A stretch of 64,000 nucleotides of DNA from Micractinium sp. NFX-FRZ (Eukaryota; Chlorophyta; Trebouxiophyceae; Chlorellales; Chlorellaceae). The DNA lies in assembly GCA_029339195.1 (NCBI GenBank), contig JAPTJF010000013.1, positions 248,001 to 312,000 of the forward strand, written 5' to 3'. This document shows, one piece after another, positions 13,101-23,513 of the stretch. A program made the translations under genes and the position numbers. The number at the start of each line of letters is the position of its first letter. Position 1 is the first letter of the stretch. Below the pieces are notes generated by a model that saw only the letters and a list, made by a program, of their open reading frames with translations, was not told where the DNA came from and made no database searches.

Positions 13101-13613
13101 GGCGGACACGGGTGCTGCTGCCGCAGGCGCCGGCTTGGCAGGCGGCGTGCGGGTCAGCAGACTGTGCATCCCGGACGCCAGCAAGAGTGCGGCAATGCCC
13201 TGCAGCACCAGACCTGTGTTTTACACAGGTGGGGGAGGGGTCCCCAAGGGGAGCATTGAGTGGAGGCGGGACAGGTGGGCTGGTAGCAGCTGGCGGCAAG
13301 GCGGTGGGCGGCACCGCAGCGGCAGACTGTATGTGGCAAGCTAATAACAGGCAGCAACCGCCGCCGCTTACCCAGCATTGGCGTTCCTCCCACGGGACTG
13401 CAGGGCAAGGGAGGAGGCCGCAGGTCAGCAGCTGTGAATGGTGATCAAAGCTGGCGCTAGCTGAGTGACTCCGGCACATAGCTAAGAGTGCACCCACCTC
13501 CATCGCGCCACGGCCAGCAGCAGAGCGCCGCAAGTCAGCAGCGAGCCGGGCCGCCGCTTGGGGGGCGCCTTCTGCTGCAGCAGCAGCGCAGATGGAAGTG
13601 TATTCCAGGGCAT
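10133..13613 (-). CDS. TMEM209-like membrane protein (plant 'cytochrome b561-related N-terminal' family)
   Basis: Conserved eukaryotic membrane protein; animal TMEM209 is a nuclear-envelope protein, and the biochemical role is unknown. Nine in-phase exons: 13613-13498, 13397-13372, 13213-12918, 12652-12398, 12150-12000, 11729-11611, 11240-11129, 10875-10730, 10519-10133 (535 residues). The second exon is only 26 bases. Seen: QKAPPKR then a first membrane segment (GSLLTCGALLLAVARW), a second (LVLQGIAALLLASG), then a Pro/Ala-rich linker ending in SPYGRGVISTPEQL (about 132-145), the family hallmark. The C-terminal half is soluble and alpha/beta-like, ending KERKPRYGDMVQNAARLL, which matches the conserved family tail. 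Start chosen at the ATG just before the conserved N-terminal Pro-Lys-Arg segment. Confidence 0.85.
11281..11310 (-). repeat. Exon echo in TMEM209-like intron
   Basis: Diverged copy of the start of exon 7 (11211-11240), lying 41 bases upstream of that exon in the intron. Read on the minus strand it gives VNAYQ followed by a divergent sequence, against AVNAYQRLSQ in the exon. Confidence 0.65.
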
Positions 13614-13749
13614 GGCTGCGAGATGGGTACGATGCAATGCTCGACTGCACCCGAAGGGGGTGCTCAGAGTCGTGGGAGGCGCAGCACGGTGGCAAAGCAG
13701 GGAGCGCGCAAAGTACTGGCCGATGCGGCGTGTTGGCACGCTGGAGTGT

Positions 13750-13790
13750 CTGCTATATTTTAGCTATAATCTAATAGTCATTTAAGACAC
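13750..13790. promoter_or_regulatory. AT-rich core between the divergent TMEM209-like and RPAC1 genes
   Basis: The 210-base spacer between the two start codons has one strongly AT-rich stretch (TATATTTTAGCTATAATC) about 70 bases before the RPAC1 ATG and 140 before the TMEM209-like ATG. It could act as a TATA-like element for one or both genes. This is inference only. Confidence 0.3.
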
Positions 13791-13823
13791 CTGAAGAGGC
13801 CCTATTTGGAGAGGGAGAGCACA

Positions 13824-16800
13824 ATGGGCCGCACCAAGAAGGCGGCACAGGCGAAAGCAATGGAGGGGGCTGCAGCAGCAGGAACTGCGGCGGCGACAGC
13901 AGCAAGCGACGACGGGCCCTCGACAAGCTACGACGCCCGCCTGCCAGACAACCTGGAGCTCGCCAGGACGCGGGTTGTGTGCGGCACTGACATGAATCTG
14001 CACGTGAGCAACGCCGGGGGCGCCGCATGTTCACCATGCATGGCAGTGGCGGCAGCGGCGGCGCATGCCGCCGCTGCCGCCAGCAGCCAATGCCTGGCCA
14101 CCCTACGTTGCCTGTAGCGCATCCACTTGGCTGCACCGCCGCACCCCTTGCACTGCCCCCAAGTACACGTCTGCTCTACCAGCCACCGGTGCTGCATCCA
14201 CCTGCCCCCGACATGTATCCTCCCTGCCTGTGCTCGTCGCTCTCTTGCAGACCACCAGCACCATTGCTGCCAGCCAGTGGGGCAGCCTGGGCGTGGATGC
14301 CTCCTTTGATATGGACTGTTTCAGGTACGGCCACGCTGCCTCCAGCTCGGAGAAGCATCCTGCTACAAGGCGCAGTGCAACGCTGCAGGGCATTCAGCGC
14401 TGCATAATGCTGCACCGCAACCCCTGGATATTGATACTGGTAACTGCTGCTGCAGTCTCCCACCTGCTGCATCCTCTCCCGCTTTTCTCTTGTTGCAGGC
14501 GGGGCTTCAACATCGACATCACACGGTATGAGGGGGACGACATGGAGTTTGAGATGAAGGGGGTGTCGTGCGCGGTGAGTGAGCATTGAATGCGGGGCAT
14601 TCATCTGTTCAAATGATTGTACCACTGGGGGAGTCTGCATTGATTTATAAAAGCGGGTGCGTCGCGTTGAGTGCTTGGGGGAACAGCCGCCTTCCCTCCA
14701 TAGTGTGCTGCATGCAAGGGACGTGGGAGGAGGAGGAGGACTCACTTTGAGATGATGGGATGGTGCACGGTGAGTTTTGCTAGGAAGAGGGAGAGCTGCG
14801 AGCAGGAAGGAACATGCAATACGTGAGGAGGGTTGCAACGCTCGGCAACAGTACCAGCCTTTGAATCAACCATGGCGATCAAGCACACAAAGAGCACCTC
14901 CAAACTGGACGCTCACCCTTCTCCGACACGTCATTCATCATGCTCCCTCCTTGTGTAGCTGGCAAACTCGCTGCGGCGCATCATGATTTCTGAAGCCCCC
15001 ACCATGGCTGTTGAGCACGTGTTCATTGTGAACAACACGTCGGTGATCCAGGACGAGGTGTTGAGCCACCGCCTGGGGCTGATCCCCCTCAGGGTGGACC
15101 CCCGCCTCTTCCAGTACAAGGTGCGTGCAAGGTGTTGTGTGCGGGTGACCTGGGTGTGCCCTAACACTGTGCCTGCCATGTTTGTTGTGGTGGTCCGGGT
15201 GTGTCCAATTAGCTGGGCCCGTCCCTTTTGTTGTGGTGACTCGGGTGTGTCCTTATGCTGTGCCTGTCACTTGAATCTGTGCTGCTTCAAGGCGCTGGTT
15301 GTGCCGACTCCCAAGTTGTTGGCTCCCGCACCGCAGGCCAAGGAGGACGCGCCCAGCGAGCAAAACACGATAGTGCTGAAGCTCAAGGTGGAGTGCTGGC
15401 GGCTGGCAAACGGCGCCATGGAGAACGACAAGGTCTACTCAAAAGACCTGCTGGTGAGAGGGGATGAGTACAGGTCTGGTGGCTTCAGAGCTGCAGGTGT
15501 TTGGGAGATGCCGCGAGATGCGGGCAGCCCAAGTGGGGGTAGTCAAGTTTGCTTACATAACAGGACTGCGGGTACTTGAAGACCTACTTGAAGACTATCA
15601 AGGTTGAGAAGTGGGTTCAGAGGTCGTTAGGACGGATATGTGAGGGGCGAGCGGAAGACTGTTACCCCAGGCCTGGGTGCAGCTTTGCCGGCCTAATGCG
15701 GCAAGCTGCAATGCCGTGCCGCGACCCTGCCGTTGCCCCCCTGCTTCGTCCTGCAGTGGCTCCCAGAGGGCAGCGAGATGCCGGACGAAACCTCCTGCCG
15801 CTTTGCCAGCAGCCAGGTGTCGCTGGTGCCCGAGGGCGTGCGCCCCGTGCACGACGACATCTTGATTGCCAAGCTGCGCCCCGGGCAGGCGATCGAGCTT
15901 GAGTGCCACTGCATCAAGGGTAGGCATCCATGTCCTACATTTGGGGGTTGGGGGGTGATTTTTACGTTGGGTGCAAAGTCATGCCCAGGGCAGAGTATTG
16001 AGCTCGATTACCGCTGCATGAAGGCTGAGCACTCAACGCTGCATATACATGTTTCCCATAAAGAGCAGGGCGTAATGAACAGCAGATGTGCATCTGCTCA
16101 ACCATCTGGCATGCCCTGGTGTGCCCTGTTTTTTTCTGCTGCAGGCGTGGGCGACGAGCATGCAAAGTGGTCGCCGGTGGCCACCACATGGTACCGCCTG
16201 ATGCCTGAGGTGGTACTGCTGCAGCAGCCGCGTGGACAGCTAGCCGAGGATCTGGCGGAGCAGCTCCCGGGGCTGCTGCAGCTGCAGGGTGCCGGGGACA
16301 AGGCAACCGTGGTGGTGGGAGACGTGCGCAAGCACGACAAGCTGCTTGAAAAGGTGGGTGCTCAGCGCGTGTAATGGGGACGTGGTGTGATTTGCTTTGC
16401 CATGCACGGCTTAGGTGAGAGGGCATGCAGATAGTGCACAACAAGCGGAAAGGCGGGTTAGGTTGAGTGCGGCAGGCGTACACTGCACACGTGCACCATG
16501 CTGCTGTGCACTGTGTGATGCCGTGTCAATGCGTGCTGGTGGTGGTGGCTACGTGTGCAGGCACGAAAAGCTGCTTGAAGAGGTGGGTAAAGTCAACATC
16601 TTAGTTGGTTTAGGCATGCTGCAGCCCTGATGTGCTGTATATGCAGGCCAATGTGTGTGGGGGGGAGGGGCCCCCTTTCACGTACAGGGCAGAAATGTGA
16701 GGAAGATGATGCCTGCCGCACTTGGTGCATGCTCGCCGAAGGGATTTAAAGAATGGATGCTTTTTTCTGTTCCCATTGGGTGCACAGGTGCGGCGGCTGT

Positions 16801-17263
16801 CGGGCGAGGAGCGGTATGCACCCTACATCCAGCTGCGCAAGATCAAGGACCACTTCATCTTCACCATTGAGTCGGCGGGGGCATGGCGGCCTCACGAGCT
16901 GTTCAACTACGCAGTGCAGGTGGGAACCCGTGGTCATGTGCTCCAGCATCACTTACATGCTTGACCGGCGGGGCCAGATAGCCGTTGAGAGCTGTCTTAC
17001 CCATGCGCGTGTCAAGAAGGAAGGACCCTGCAGGAAAGAAACAAGGGCGGGTGGTCCGGCCCTGGATTTCTGTGGGTTGAATTGGGGGCGCAGCAGTGGC
17101 TGCCAGCTGGGATGCAGCGCCCGTGCGGACTGACTTTCGTTTGTGAAACATTGGCAAGATCAACATATACTCCCCTGCGTGCCTCGTCATTTTGCAGGTG
17201 ATGCTGAGCAAGTGCGACAAGGTGCTGGAGGGTCTCCAGGCCTTCCCGCAGCGCAGCTTCTAG
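13824..17263 (+). CDS. POLR1C/RPC40-like: DNA-directed RNA polymerases I and III subunit RPAC1 (AC40)
   Basis: Alpha-like subunit shared by RNA polymerases I and III; it pairs with AC19 to nucleate polymerase assembly in the nucleus. Nine in-phase exons: 13824-14003, 14251-14324, 14499-14574, 14959-15120, 15337-15453, 15757-15919, 16145-16353, 16788-16919, 17198-17263 (392 residues). Seen: basic Ala-rich start ([11 protein letters not shown]), [11 protein letters not shown], then [19 protein letters not shown] and [15 protein letters not shown], the classic alpha-motif block, followed by [28 protein letters not shown] split across two exons and the C-terminal helix [12 protein letters not shown]. 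Length fits the family. Two of its introns carry echoes of their upstream exon. It shares a short divergent spacer with the TMEM209-like gene. Confidence 0.96.
15987..16024 (+). repeat. Exon echo in RPAC1 intron 6
   Basis: Copy of the last 38 bases of exon 6 (15882-15919), 28 of 38 identical by eye. Translated it gives [13 protein letters not shown] against [13 protein letters not shown] in the exon. No GT donor follows it, so it cannot be spliced as a second exon in the same way. Confidence 0.85.
16561..16588 (+). repeat. Exon echo in RPAC1 intron 7
   Basis: Copy of the end of exon 7 with its donor (16332-16359), 26 of 28 bases identical, including GTGGGT. It sits 208 bases into the intron and is directly preceded by GTGTGCAG, so it has both an acceptor-like and a donor-like edge. 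Confidence 0.9.
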
Positions 17264-17564
17264 GCAGGCATCAGCACCAAGAGCAAAAGAGGTGCAACGT
17301 CCCAGCCGGGCCCACAGATACAGCGAATGGTACTATGATAATGAGCCATGCTGATCTGCCGCCAGGGCCTCCGCTGACTTTCCCCTACGCCTCTTCCCGC
17401 ATGGGTTGCATGTATCTCTAGCTTTACAAAAACTTGTAGAAATGAGTGTCGTGTTGCCAAAAGAAAGGATGACCACAGCAAGCAAATGAGATACAAGGCA
17501 AATGTCAAACAGTGCATCAATTACAGGTCAGTAAATCGAAGCCGAGGGTAACGAACTTGGCCAC
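17264..17564. other. Shared 3' flank of convergent RPAC1 and ALG7 genes
   Basis: Tail-to-tail spacer of 301 bases, less GC-rich than the genes. It holds candidate polyadenylation sites and no gene. Confidence 0.6.
17521..17525 (-). terminator. Candidate polyadenylation signal TGTAA of ALG7
   Basis: TGTAA on the minus strand about 40 bases past the stop at 17565; a second TGTAA follows near 17423. Confidence 0.45.
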
Positions 17565-20500
17565 CTATTTGTACCATCCTGCCAGCGTCTGCCGCGCCGC
17601 AAATGCAGCCACACAGCAGGCCACCTGCCAGAGCAGGATGCGCATGCAAAGCCAGAACTCGGTGCATGGGCCCAGCAGGCGCAGCATGAGGTTGACGACA
17701 TTCATGTTGGGAGTGGCGTGCAGCAGGCCAGTTGCGGGGTCAAACCTGCAGGGCACGATGGTAGCAAGAGCCGACGAGGGTCAGACAGAAACGGCAGACA
17801 TGCTTTTTCGCGGCGTGACGGTTCTGATAGACACCAAGTCAAACACAGCGCCGATTGTAAGTGTGTGCATGCATGCAGGGGTGTCCAAACGGACAGCTCC
17901 TCTGCCCTGCTGCGCCGCACCTGGGCAGCCGGTGACGCGGGCAGGGCACAATTTTGAACAGCTGGGGTAGGCTGTACACAAAGTTGATGATCTGCAGGTA
18001 CATGTGCAGGAATATAACAGTAGAGTAACACACAAGTTACAAGGGTCAGCTTCACAACGGGACTCTGGAGTGCTGCACACGCAGGCGTGGCGCGTCGATG
18101 CAAGCCACGTCAGCACGTAGGGTGAAACCCTGACATGCAGTGGACCAAACGTGCAATGGAAAGCACCAAGCACGTGGGAACACACAACCCACCTGAGGGA
18201 TGAAGAACATGAGCAAGGTCTCCGAGAAGTGGCCCAGGATTCCCGCCACCGCCAGAGCCATGCCCGCAAAGTAGGTGAACGTGTCGCCCACAAAGACCTG
18301 AACATGAGGGGTTGCAATGTGGAGGCGTAGGGGTGAAGAAGCCAAACCTCTTTGATGGGCTGCTGCACCACTGCTCTGCTCACGGTGGTCAGACCCTGCT
18401 GCTCTGACTGCTCTTTACAGGCAAAGCAAACATGTGCCCGCAGAGAGGGCGACAGAAAGAGGAGAAACCATAATGTGCGGCGCAGCCCGCATGTCTTGCT
18501 AGATGTGCAAGACACCAACTGGATGTGAGCAGGGCGACGGGTGGTGTCTGCTAGCAACATGAAATCATCATTGGTAGGCAACTCTTAGTAGAAGTAGCAA
18601 AGATGTGTTCATGCCCAACAACCCCACGAGCACCCCACGTCTCCCCCCCCCACACACACTCCCCGCGCACCACGCGCCCTGACCCCTACCTGTGCGGGGT
18701 ACCAGTTGAAGGTGAGCAGGGCCAGCGTGGTGGCTGCCAGAGGCATCATCAGGTAAGCCGAGAAGAGGTGGCCATCGCGCACATCAGGGTACTCGCCAGC
18801 AGGGCCGCTCAGCATCACAAGGTTGTGAAACAGCACTGCAGATGTGTGTGGAGAGTTCACGACATGAGTGCTCTGCCAGATTCTCTTCTTTGCGCGAGTG
18901 CCCTAGCCCGCTGTCTTACTACAGCCACCATGCCTGCCCGGTCGTTGAATGATTCCACAGCGGCCACCCACCTGCACACGCAATGACAAATGTCTGCCCC
19001 GCCTCCAGGCCGTTCACGCCCGCCAGGATGTTGATTGAGTTGGTGCAGAAGATGACCAGCATGACCATGTACACCTGCACACAATGCCAGGAAGTCATGG
19101 GTGCAGTCAATCAAAAAAATCAAACAAATTGTTGTTGAAAGCTGAGACAAAAGATTGCCGTGCACACACACGCAGGCAAATGCCTTGAGACATTACAGAT
19201 ACATAGTTCGCCAATGTGCAGCAGCTGCAACTTAGTGCAGAGATGACCAGCATGGCGACGTACACCTGCAGGCCGCAGCACACTTGGTTTGTAACCGCCC
19301 AGTGCCACACCTTATAGAGCACCCCCAGCTCCACGTAGGCCGGCAGTCCCATGGGCCCGCCCCTCAGCAGCTTGGGTACAACCACACCTGCAGGTCACAT
19401 GTGAAAATGCATCAGGGGAGACGCATACTCAAATCACAACTGCCGAAAGGGATGGATTTGGCAGCAGGGCAGCCAGCACCCCTGCATGCCTCAGGACAGT
19501 CAGCATGCCAGGCGCTTCAAGCCAGCCAGAGGCCCTGCACGTCGCTGGTCAGCAGACAATTCACCAGGCCAGCCAGCCGGCCTCCACCACCACCACCACC
19601 ACCACGCCAGCCAGCAAACCGCCACAGGCCAGCCAGCCAGCCAGCTGCGCACCGGTGCCGCCGCTGTAAGCAATGAGCAGCGGGAGGCTGGCCACGCAAG
19701 GCAGGATGAGCTTGACCCGCCATGGGATGTCCAGCACATCGTCGGCAAAGCCCAGGAAGAGCATGAAGCAGACGGTGGCCAGCGCAGCATTGTAGTCAAC
19801 CAGCCTGCAGGACGTGGGGTTCACTTGCTGTTAAAACACTAGTCCGCAGAACCCTGCAGGAGGTGCGGTCATGATGTCTGGTTATGAAGAGGGGACGTTC
19901 TCAACTATTACCGTGCATTACCACTGAATAGAACATAAGCACGCGTTGGCCAGTTGGTTTCAATTCCAAGCAGTTACTTCAAATCCTATGAAACCAAGAA
20001 GCAGCCGGTGACCAGTGTTGTTGTAAGTTGAACAAGACATGATCAACTATTTTTTTGTTTGATAAAACAGCAAACACGGCATACCGGTTGTTTGCACGGC
20101 ACCAGAGCAGCAGCATGCATGCAAAAGTCACAGACCATTGGTGCGGCCGCCATGGCTCACTACCATGCACCGCTGACGATCTGCTGTTGATCACATTGGC
20201 TCAACAGCAGCAGTACACCACACGCAAATTGGTTCCAGGTGAACGTCGGCTTTGGAGGACAAACTCTGCAGACGTCCAGATTGTCAACAACTCCAACTTA
20301 CCACGCATCGCTCACAAGTTCCCGCTTGATGCTGCCGCTCATCACCTCGGTCCACCGCCCCGCCCGCAGCGAGCGGATGATGGAGGGCGTGTCGTAATAG
20401 TGCAGCTGCTGGAAGAGCACGATGCAGACCTGCCATGGTGGAAGAGGGAAGATGGTTCGCAGGTCGACAGCCATAAACTGCCACCTTGACAGCCTGTGCA

Positions 20501-21186
20501 GACGTCTGCACAGCTGCCTGCAGTTTACAATTCTTCAGGTGCCAACTGCAACGAACTTTGACACCCTGCCGGCTGGTCACCCCGCAGGCCCCCGACCTTC
20601 AAAAGCCGCTGCAAGCCTCGAACCTCCTCACCAGGAAGATGACGCCAGCGGCAAGCCCCAGGCTCTCTGGAACCTTCTTCTCCCCCTCCTTGCTGCCCTT
20701 CTTGTTGATGTCCATGCCAAACAGGCCGGCCTTGAGGGTGTATTTCTTGGTGAGCGGGATGAGCCGCTTTGTGAGGAAGAAGCCGAGTATGCTGACCGCT
20801 GCTGACGTGAGGATGGACGCGCGCGTACGCTCATCTGCCACCTGCAGGGTGCAACCAGGGCCATGCAGCACAGCAGGGTGTGGGGATGCAACAGCCAGCT
20901 GCGCCAGCAACGGCAGCGGCAGAGCTTCGTGTGTGCGCCCGCTGGCGGCAGTGGGCCCGTTCCGCCTGGCCGCTCCCAATCGCCCGATCATGCTTTACAG
21001 TACCTTCGAGACGGCAGGAGGGCGGGAGGGCCGTTAAAGCACAAGCAGGCGGGCGTCAACACGGAAGGCAGCCCTACAGCGGGGGCGCACAAAGTGCAGC
21101 GCGAATCGCACCTGTGTCGCTACCACCCATGCTGCGGGCGCCAGGCAGCCGAAGGCCAGCAGCCTAAGCCAGGCGGGAGGCCGCAT
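17565..21186 (-). CDS. ALG7: UDP-GlcNAc:dolichyl-phosphate GlcNAc-1-phosphotransferase (GPT)
   Basis: ER membrane enzyme that moves GlcNAc-1-phosphate from UDP-GlcNAc to dolichyl phosphate, the first and tunicamycin-sensitive step of N-glycan precursor assembly. Ten in-phase exons: 21186-21112, 20841-20632, 20429-20302, 19804-19653, 19387-19311, 19074-18972, 18835-18690, 18297-18193, 17991-17921, 17745-17565 (415 residues). Seen: [11 protein letters not shown] with PESLGLAAG (about 60-90), the acidic motif [46 protein letters not shown], and [13 protein letters not shown], all hallmarks of the DPAGT1/ALG7 branch. About ten hydrophobic segments are spread along the protein. Length matches the family (400-450). 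The exon 5 to 6 intron holds an echo of exon 6, and the intron downstream of exon 4 is rich in CCAGCCAG and CCACCA runs. Confidence 0.95.
19242..19271 (-). repeat. Exon echo in ALG7 intron 5
   Basis: Copy of the acceptor and first bases of exon 6 (19051-19080), 26 of 30 identical. It includes the CTGCAG acceptor and reads VYVAMLVI against VYMVMLVI in the exon, but the frame then runs into unrelated sequence. Confidence 0.9.
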
Positions 21187-21669
21187 CGCCACGCGCGATG
21201 GGGCAACGGCCGTGAACTGGCGGCTTGTGTTGCAAATTACACGCCGATCACAAGAACGGCGTGCACCATTTGCCAGTGGACAGACTCCTGCTTGGAGTGC
21301 TGGGTGCCATGTCGTCTTTGTGCTGCTCGTGCTTGGCTTCAAACTCTCTTCCTGCACAACAATAGAGCATTTCATAGTGCCTGATCAAATTGAGGTGCTA
21401 GTCAAGTAAATTTTGCTGCTTGTCTGCGCGGCTCCTTTCTGCTCTGGCGAGCCACCCACTGTGCTTGCTGGCACCACGCTCGGCCTCCCCAGCACCACGC
21501 CATCACATCGGCGTCTGTGAAGTCGGATCGGCGTGCCTCAGTTCCAGGAAGTCAGGCAAGCACCCCCACCCGCCGCCAGCGCCGCACCTCCGCCTGCAGG
21601 CGGCGCTAGCCTCATGCCTTCTGCTCCCACTCACTGCCTGCGCACTACTTCACCGCCCCTGATGAACCT
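21187..21669. other. Divergent intergenic region of ALG7 and the TenI-like gene
   Basis: Contains the promoters of both genes. An open frame from 21420 (MSARLLSALASHPLCLL) looks like a possible organelle-targeting leader for the TenI-like gene, but I cannot join it by a convincing splice pair. Otherwise nothing recognisable. Confidence 0.45.
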
Positions 21670-22596
21670 TTGACCCTTGGAAACCTGTGCAGAGCAGTGC
21701 AGGGCACTGTCGGCAGCCGGACACCAATGTCCTTCCGGCTGGTGGTCATCACCCCGCCAGGGCCAGCCACCCCACGGGAGCTGGAGGTTGTGCGCAGCCT
21801 GTTCCGGCGAGGTCTGCAGACACTGCACTTGCGCAAGCCGGGCAGCAGCCCAGAGGCGGTTGCCAACTACTTGTCTGCACTGCCGCCCGAGCTTCGCCGC
21901 CGCACAGTGCTGCACCAGCACCACGAGCTCGCCAAATCCACCAGCATTGGCGGGATCCACTACAGGGAGTCGGATCGACCGCCCGGCGTCATCAAAGCAC
22001 CGCCTGGCCTCTCAGGTGCACTTCGAATAACCGTACCTTGTCGGGTGGGCTCGCCAGGATGGCACTTGTGGCGGAAGCTGCGTGCAGGGTGGTGAGCCCC
22101 GCTGGGGTGACGACTGACACGATGGGGTGCACTGCAGGCGGATCATGTGATGGGACCATCACCTGTAAAGCTGCCTCCCTGCAGCAGCACGCATTGGGCA
22201 CGCATCGGCTGTTGTTTCCTGGCACCCTGCACACTCCCTGCCAGACCGACTGCACCACTCCTCCCTTCCCCTGCTGCAGTCTCCACCTCCTTCCACTCTC
22301 TGCCCGACCTGGGGGTCTGCCGCGGTGAGGTGGACTACTGTTTTCTGAGCCCCATTTATGACTCCATCTCCAAAGAGGGCTACCCAGCAGCTTTTAGCGA
22401 CCATGACGAGCTGGCAGGGGGCCTGGCGGGCAGCCGCTACCCTGTGCTGGCACTAGGCGGCGTGACGGCTGGCAAGTTTGCTGAGCTGTCGGAGCTGGGG
22501 TTTGCGGGAGCGGCGCTGCTGGGATCGGTGTGGGGAGCGGATGATCCAGAGGTGGCATTCGAGGAGGCATTGCAAGAGGCAGGGCGGCTGGGATGA
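21670..22596 (+). CDS. Thiamine-phosphate-synthase/TenI-family protein
   Basis: TIM-barrel protein of the ThiE/TenI family. ThiE joins HMP-pyrophosphate and thiazole phosphate in thiamine synthesis; TenI homologues aromatise the thiazole. Two exons, 21670-22015 and 22280-22596 (220 residues; 201 if the ATG at 21727, MSFRLVVITPP, is used). Seen: LHLRKPG strand, VLHQHHELA, GGIHYRESDRP, VSTSFHSLPDL, FLSPIYDSISKEGY and the phosphate-loop region LALGGVTAGK. The SPI-DSISK-GY form, rather than the G(P)xFxTxTK of canonical ThiE, resembles what I remember of Bacteroidetes ThiE/TenI-like proteins. So the exact reaction is uncertain. There may be an upstream leader exon (see 21187-21669). Confidence 0.8.
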
Positions 22597-23513
22597 ACAG
22601 GGGGTCCCAGGCGGGCGGCAGCGCCAAGTGGCTGCTTGGCTGGCCAGTCTGCAATTCCACACTGCAGGGCGCGGGCAGCACTCACTCAGTGTATAGCCTC
22701 CATTGTAATCTCCTTCTGAGCACACACACACACACAAGGGAGCGACTGCACTGTCGGTCCCAAACCAAGGCCCGATGTGCGGTACGGGGATGTATGGCGG
22801 ACGGGCCGAGCGCCGCCAGAACTCCGGCTGCCGGCCTTCCCGTGCCCACCCGGCTGAACCCTGCATTCTGCATGTTGTCACTTCTCATGCATCGATCTAA
22901 TAATGAGCCCAATTGAATTTCACCCTAATACAAATGTGGCCCCTGTGCCCTTTCAGTGGCCCCTGCGCCCTTTCAGCGGCGCCGCTGTGAGACCAGCACA
23001 GCAGGGCCAGATTGAGTGCAAAGCAGCACGGGTCTGACCCCGTGTAACACTGCACTGCAAGCCACCCATCGTGTTGGTGCAGCGGGGGTACCTGCTCCGC
23101 CGCTGGCCGCTGTTCACTGCCGGCAATTTTGTTTTTGTTGGCAGTGCGCAGCCTCACCTCTGCTTGCTGCCGGCTCGATATCGAAGCCTGAGCAGCGGCG
23201 TAGCAGCCCTTAAGGGCCCGTTTTGGCGCCGGAACAGCGTGGCGCCTCCCCTCCTCCCGAGCTCTCGGCCGCTCCAGCGCGGCGCATTGTGGTTGCAAAC
23301 GAGGCCCCGTGCAGTTATAGAGCCGGGGAGCCAGGTGCGTCGCTTCCTCAAACCTAGTGAGCGGCCCGCCACCTTCCCGCCGCCGTACGCCTGCTGGCTG
23401 CCTGCCGGGGCCATGAGCCACTCACCCAGCTTCGCTGCTGCTGCTGCTGGCCCGTCCCTGCAGACGGATCGCGTGGTACGAAATCACAACACAGTGATTA
23501 CACTCTTGACACA
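22597..23513. other. Intergenic before the SPX-RING gene
   Basis: Holds a TGTAA after the TenI-like gene (22704), a short CA repeat (about 22720-22736), and a tandem 20-base duplication containing GTGGCCCCTGYGCCCTTTCAG around 22936-22980. An ATG-led frame at 23414 (MSHSPSF) precedes the SPX start but does not join it in phase. No gene assigned. Confidence 0.5.
22704..22708 (+). terminator. Candidate polyadenylation signal TGTAA of TenI-like gene
   Basis: TGTAA 108 bases past the stop codon. Confidence 0.4.
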
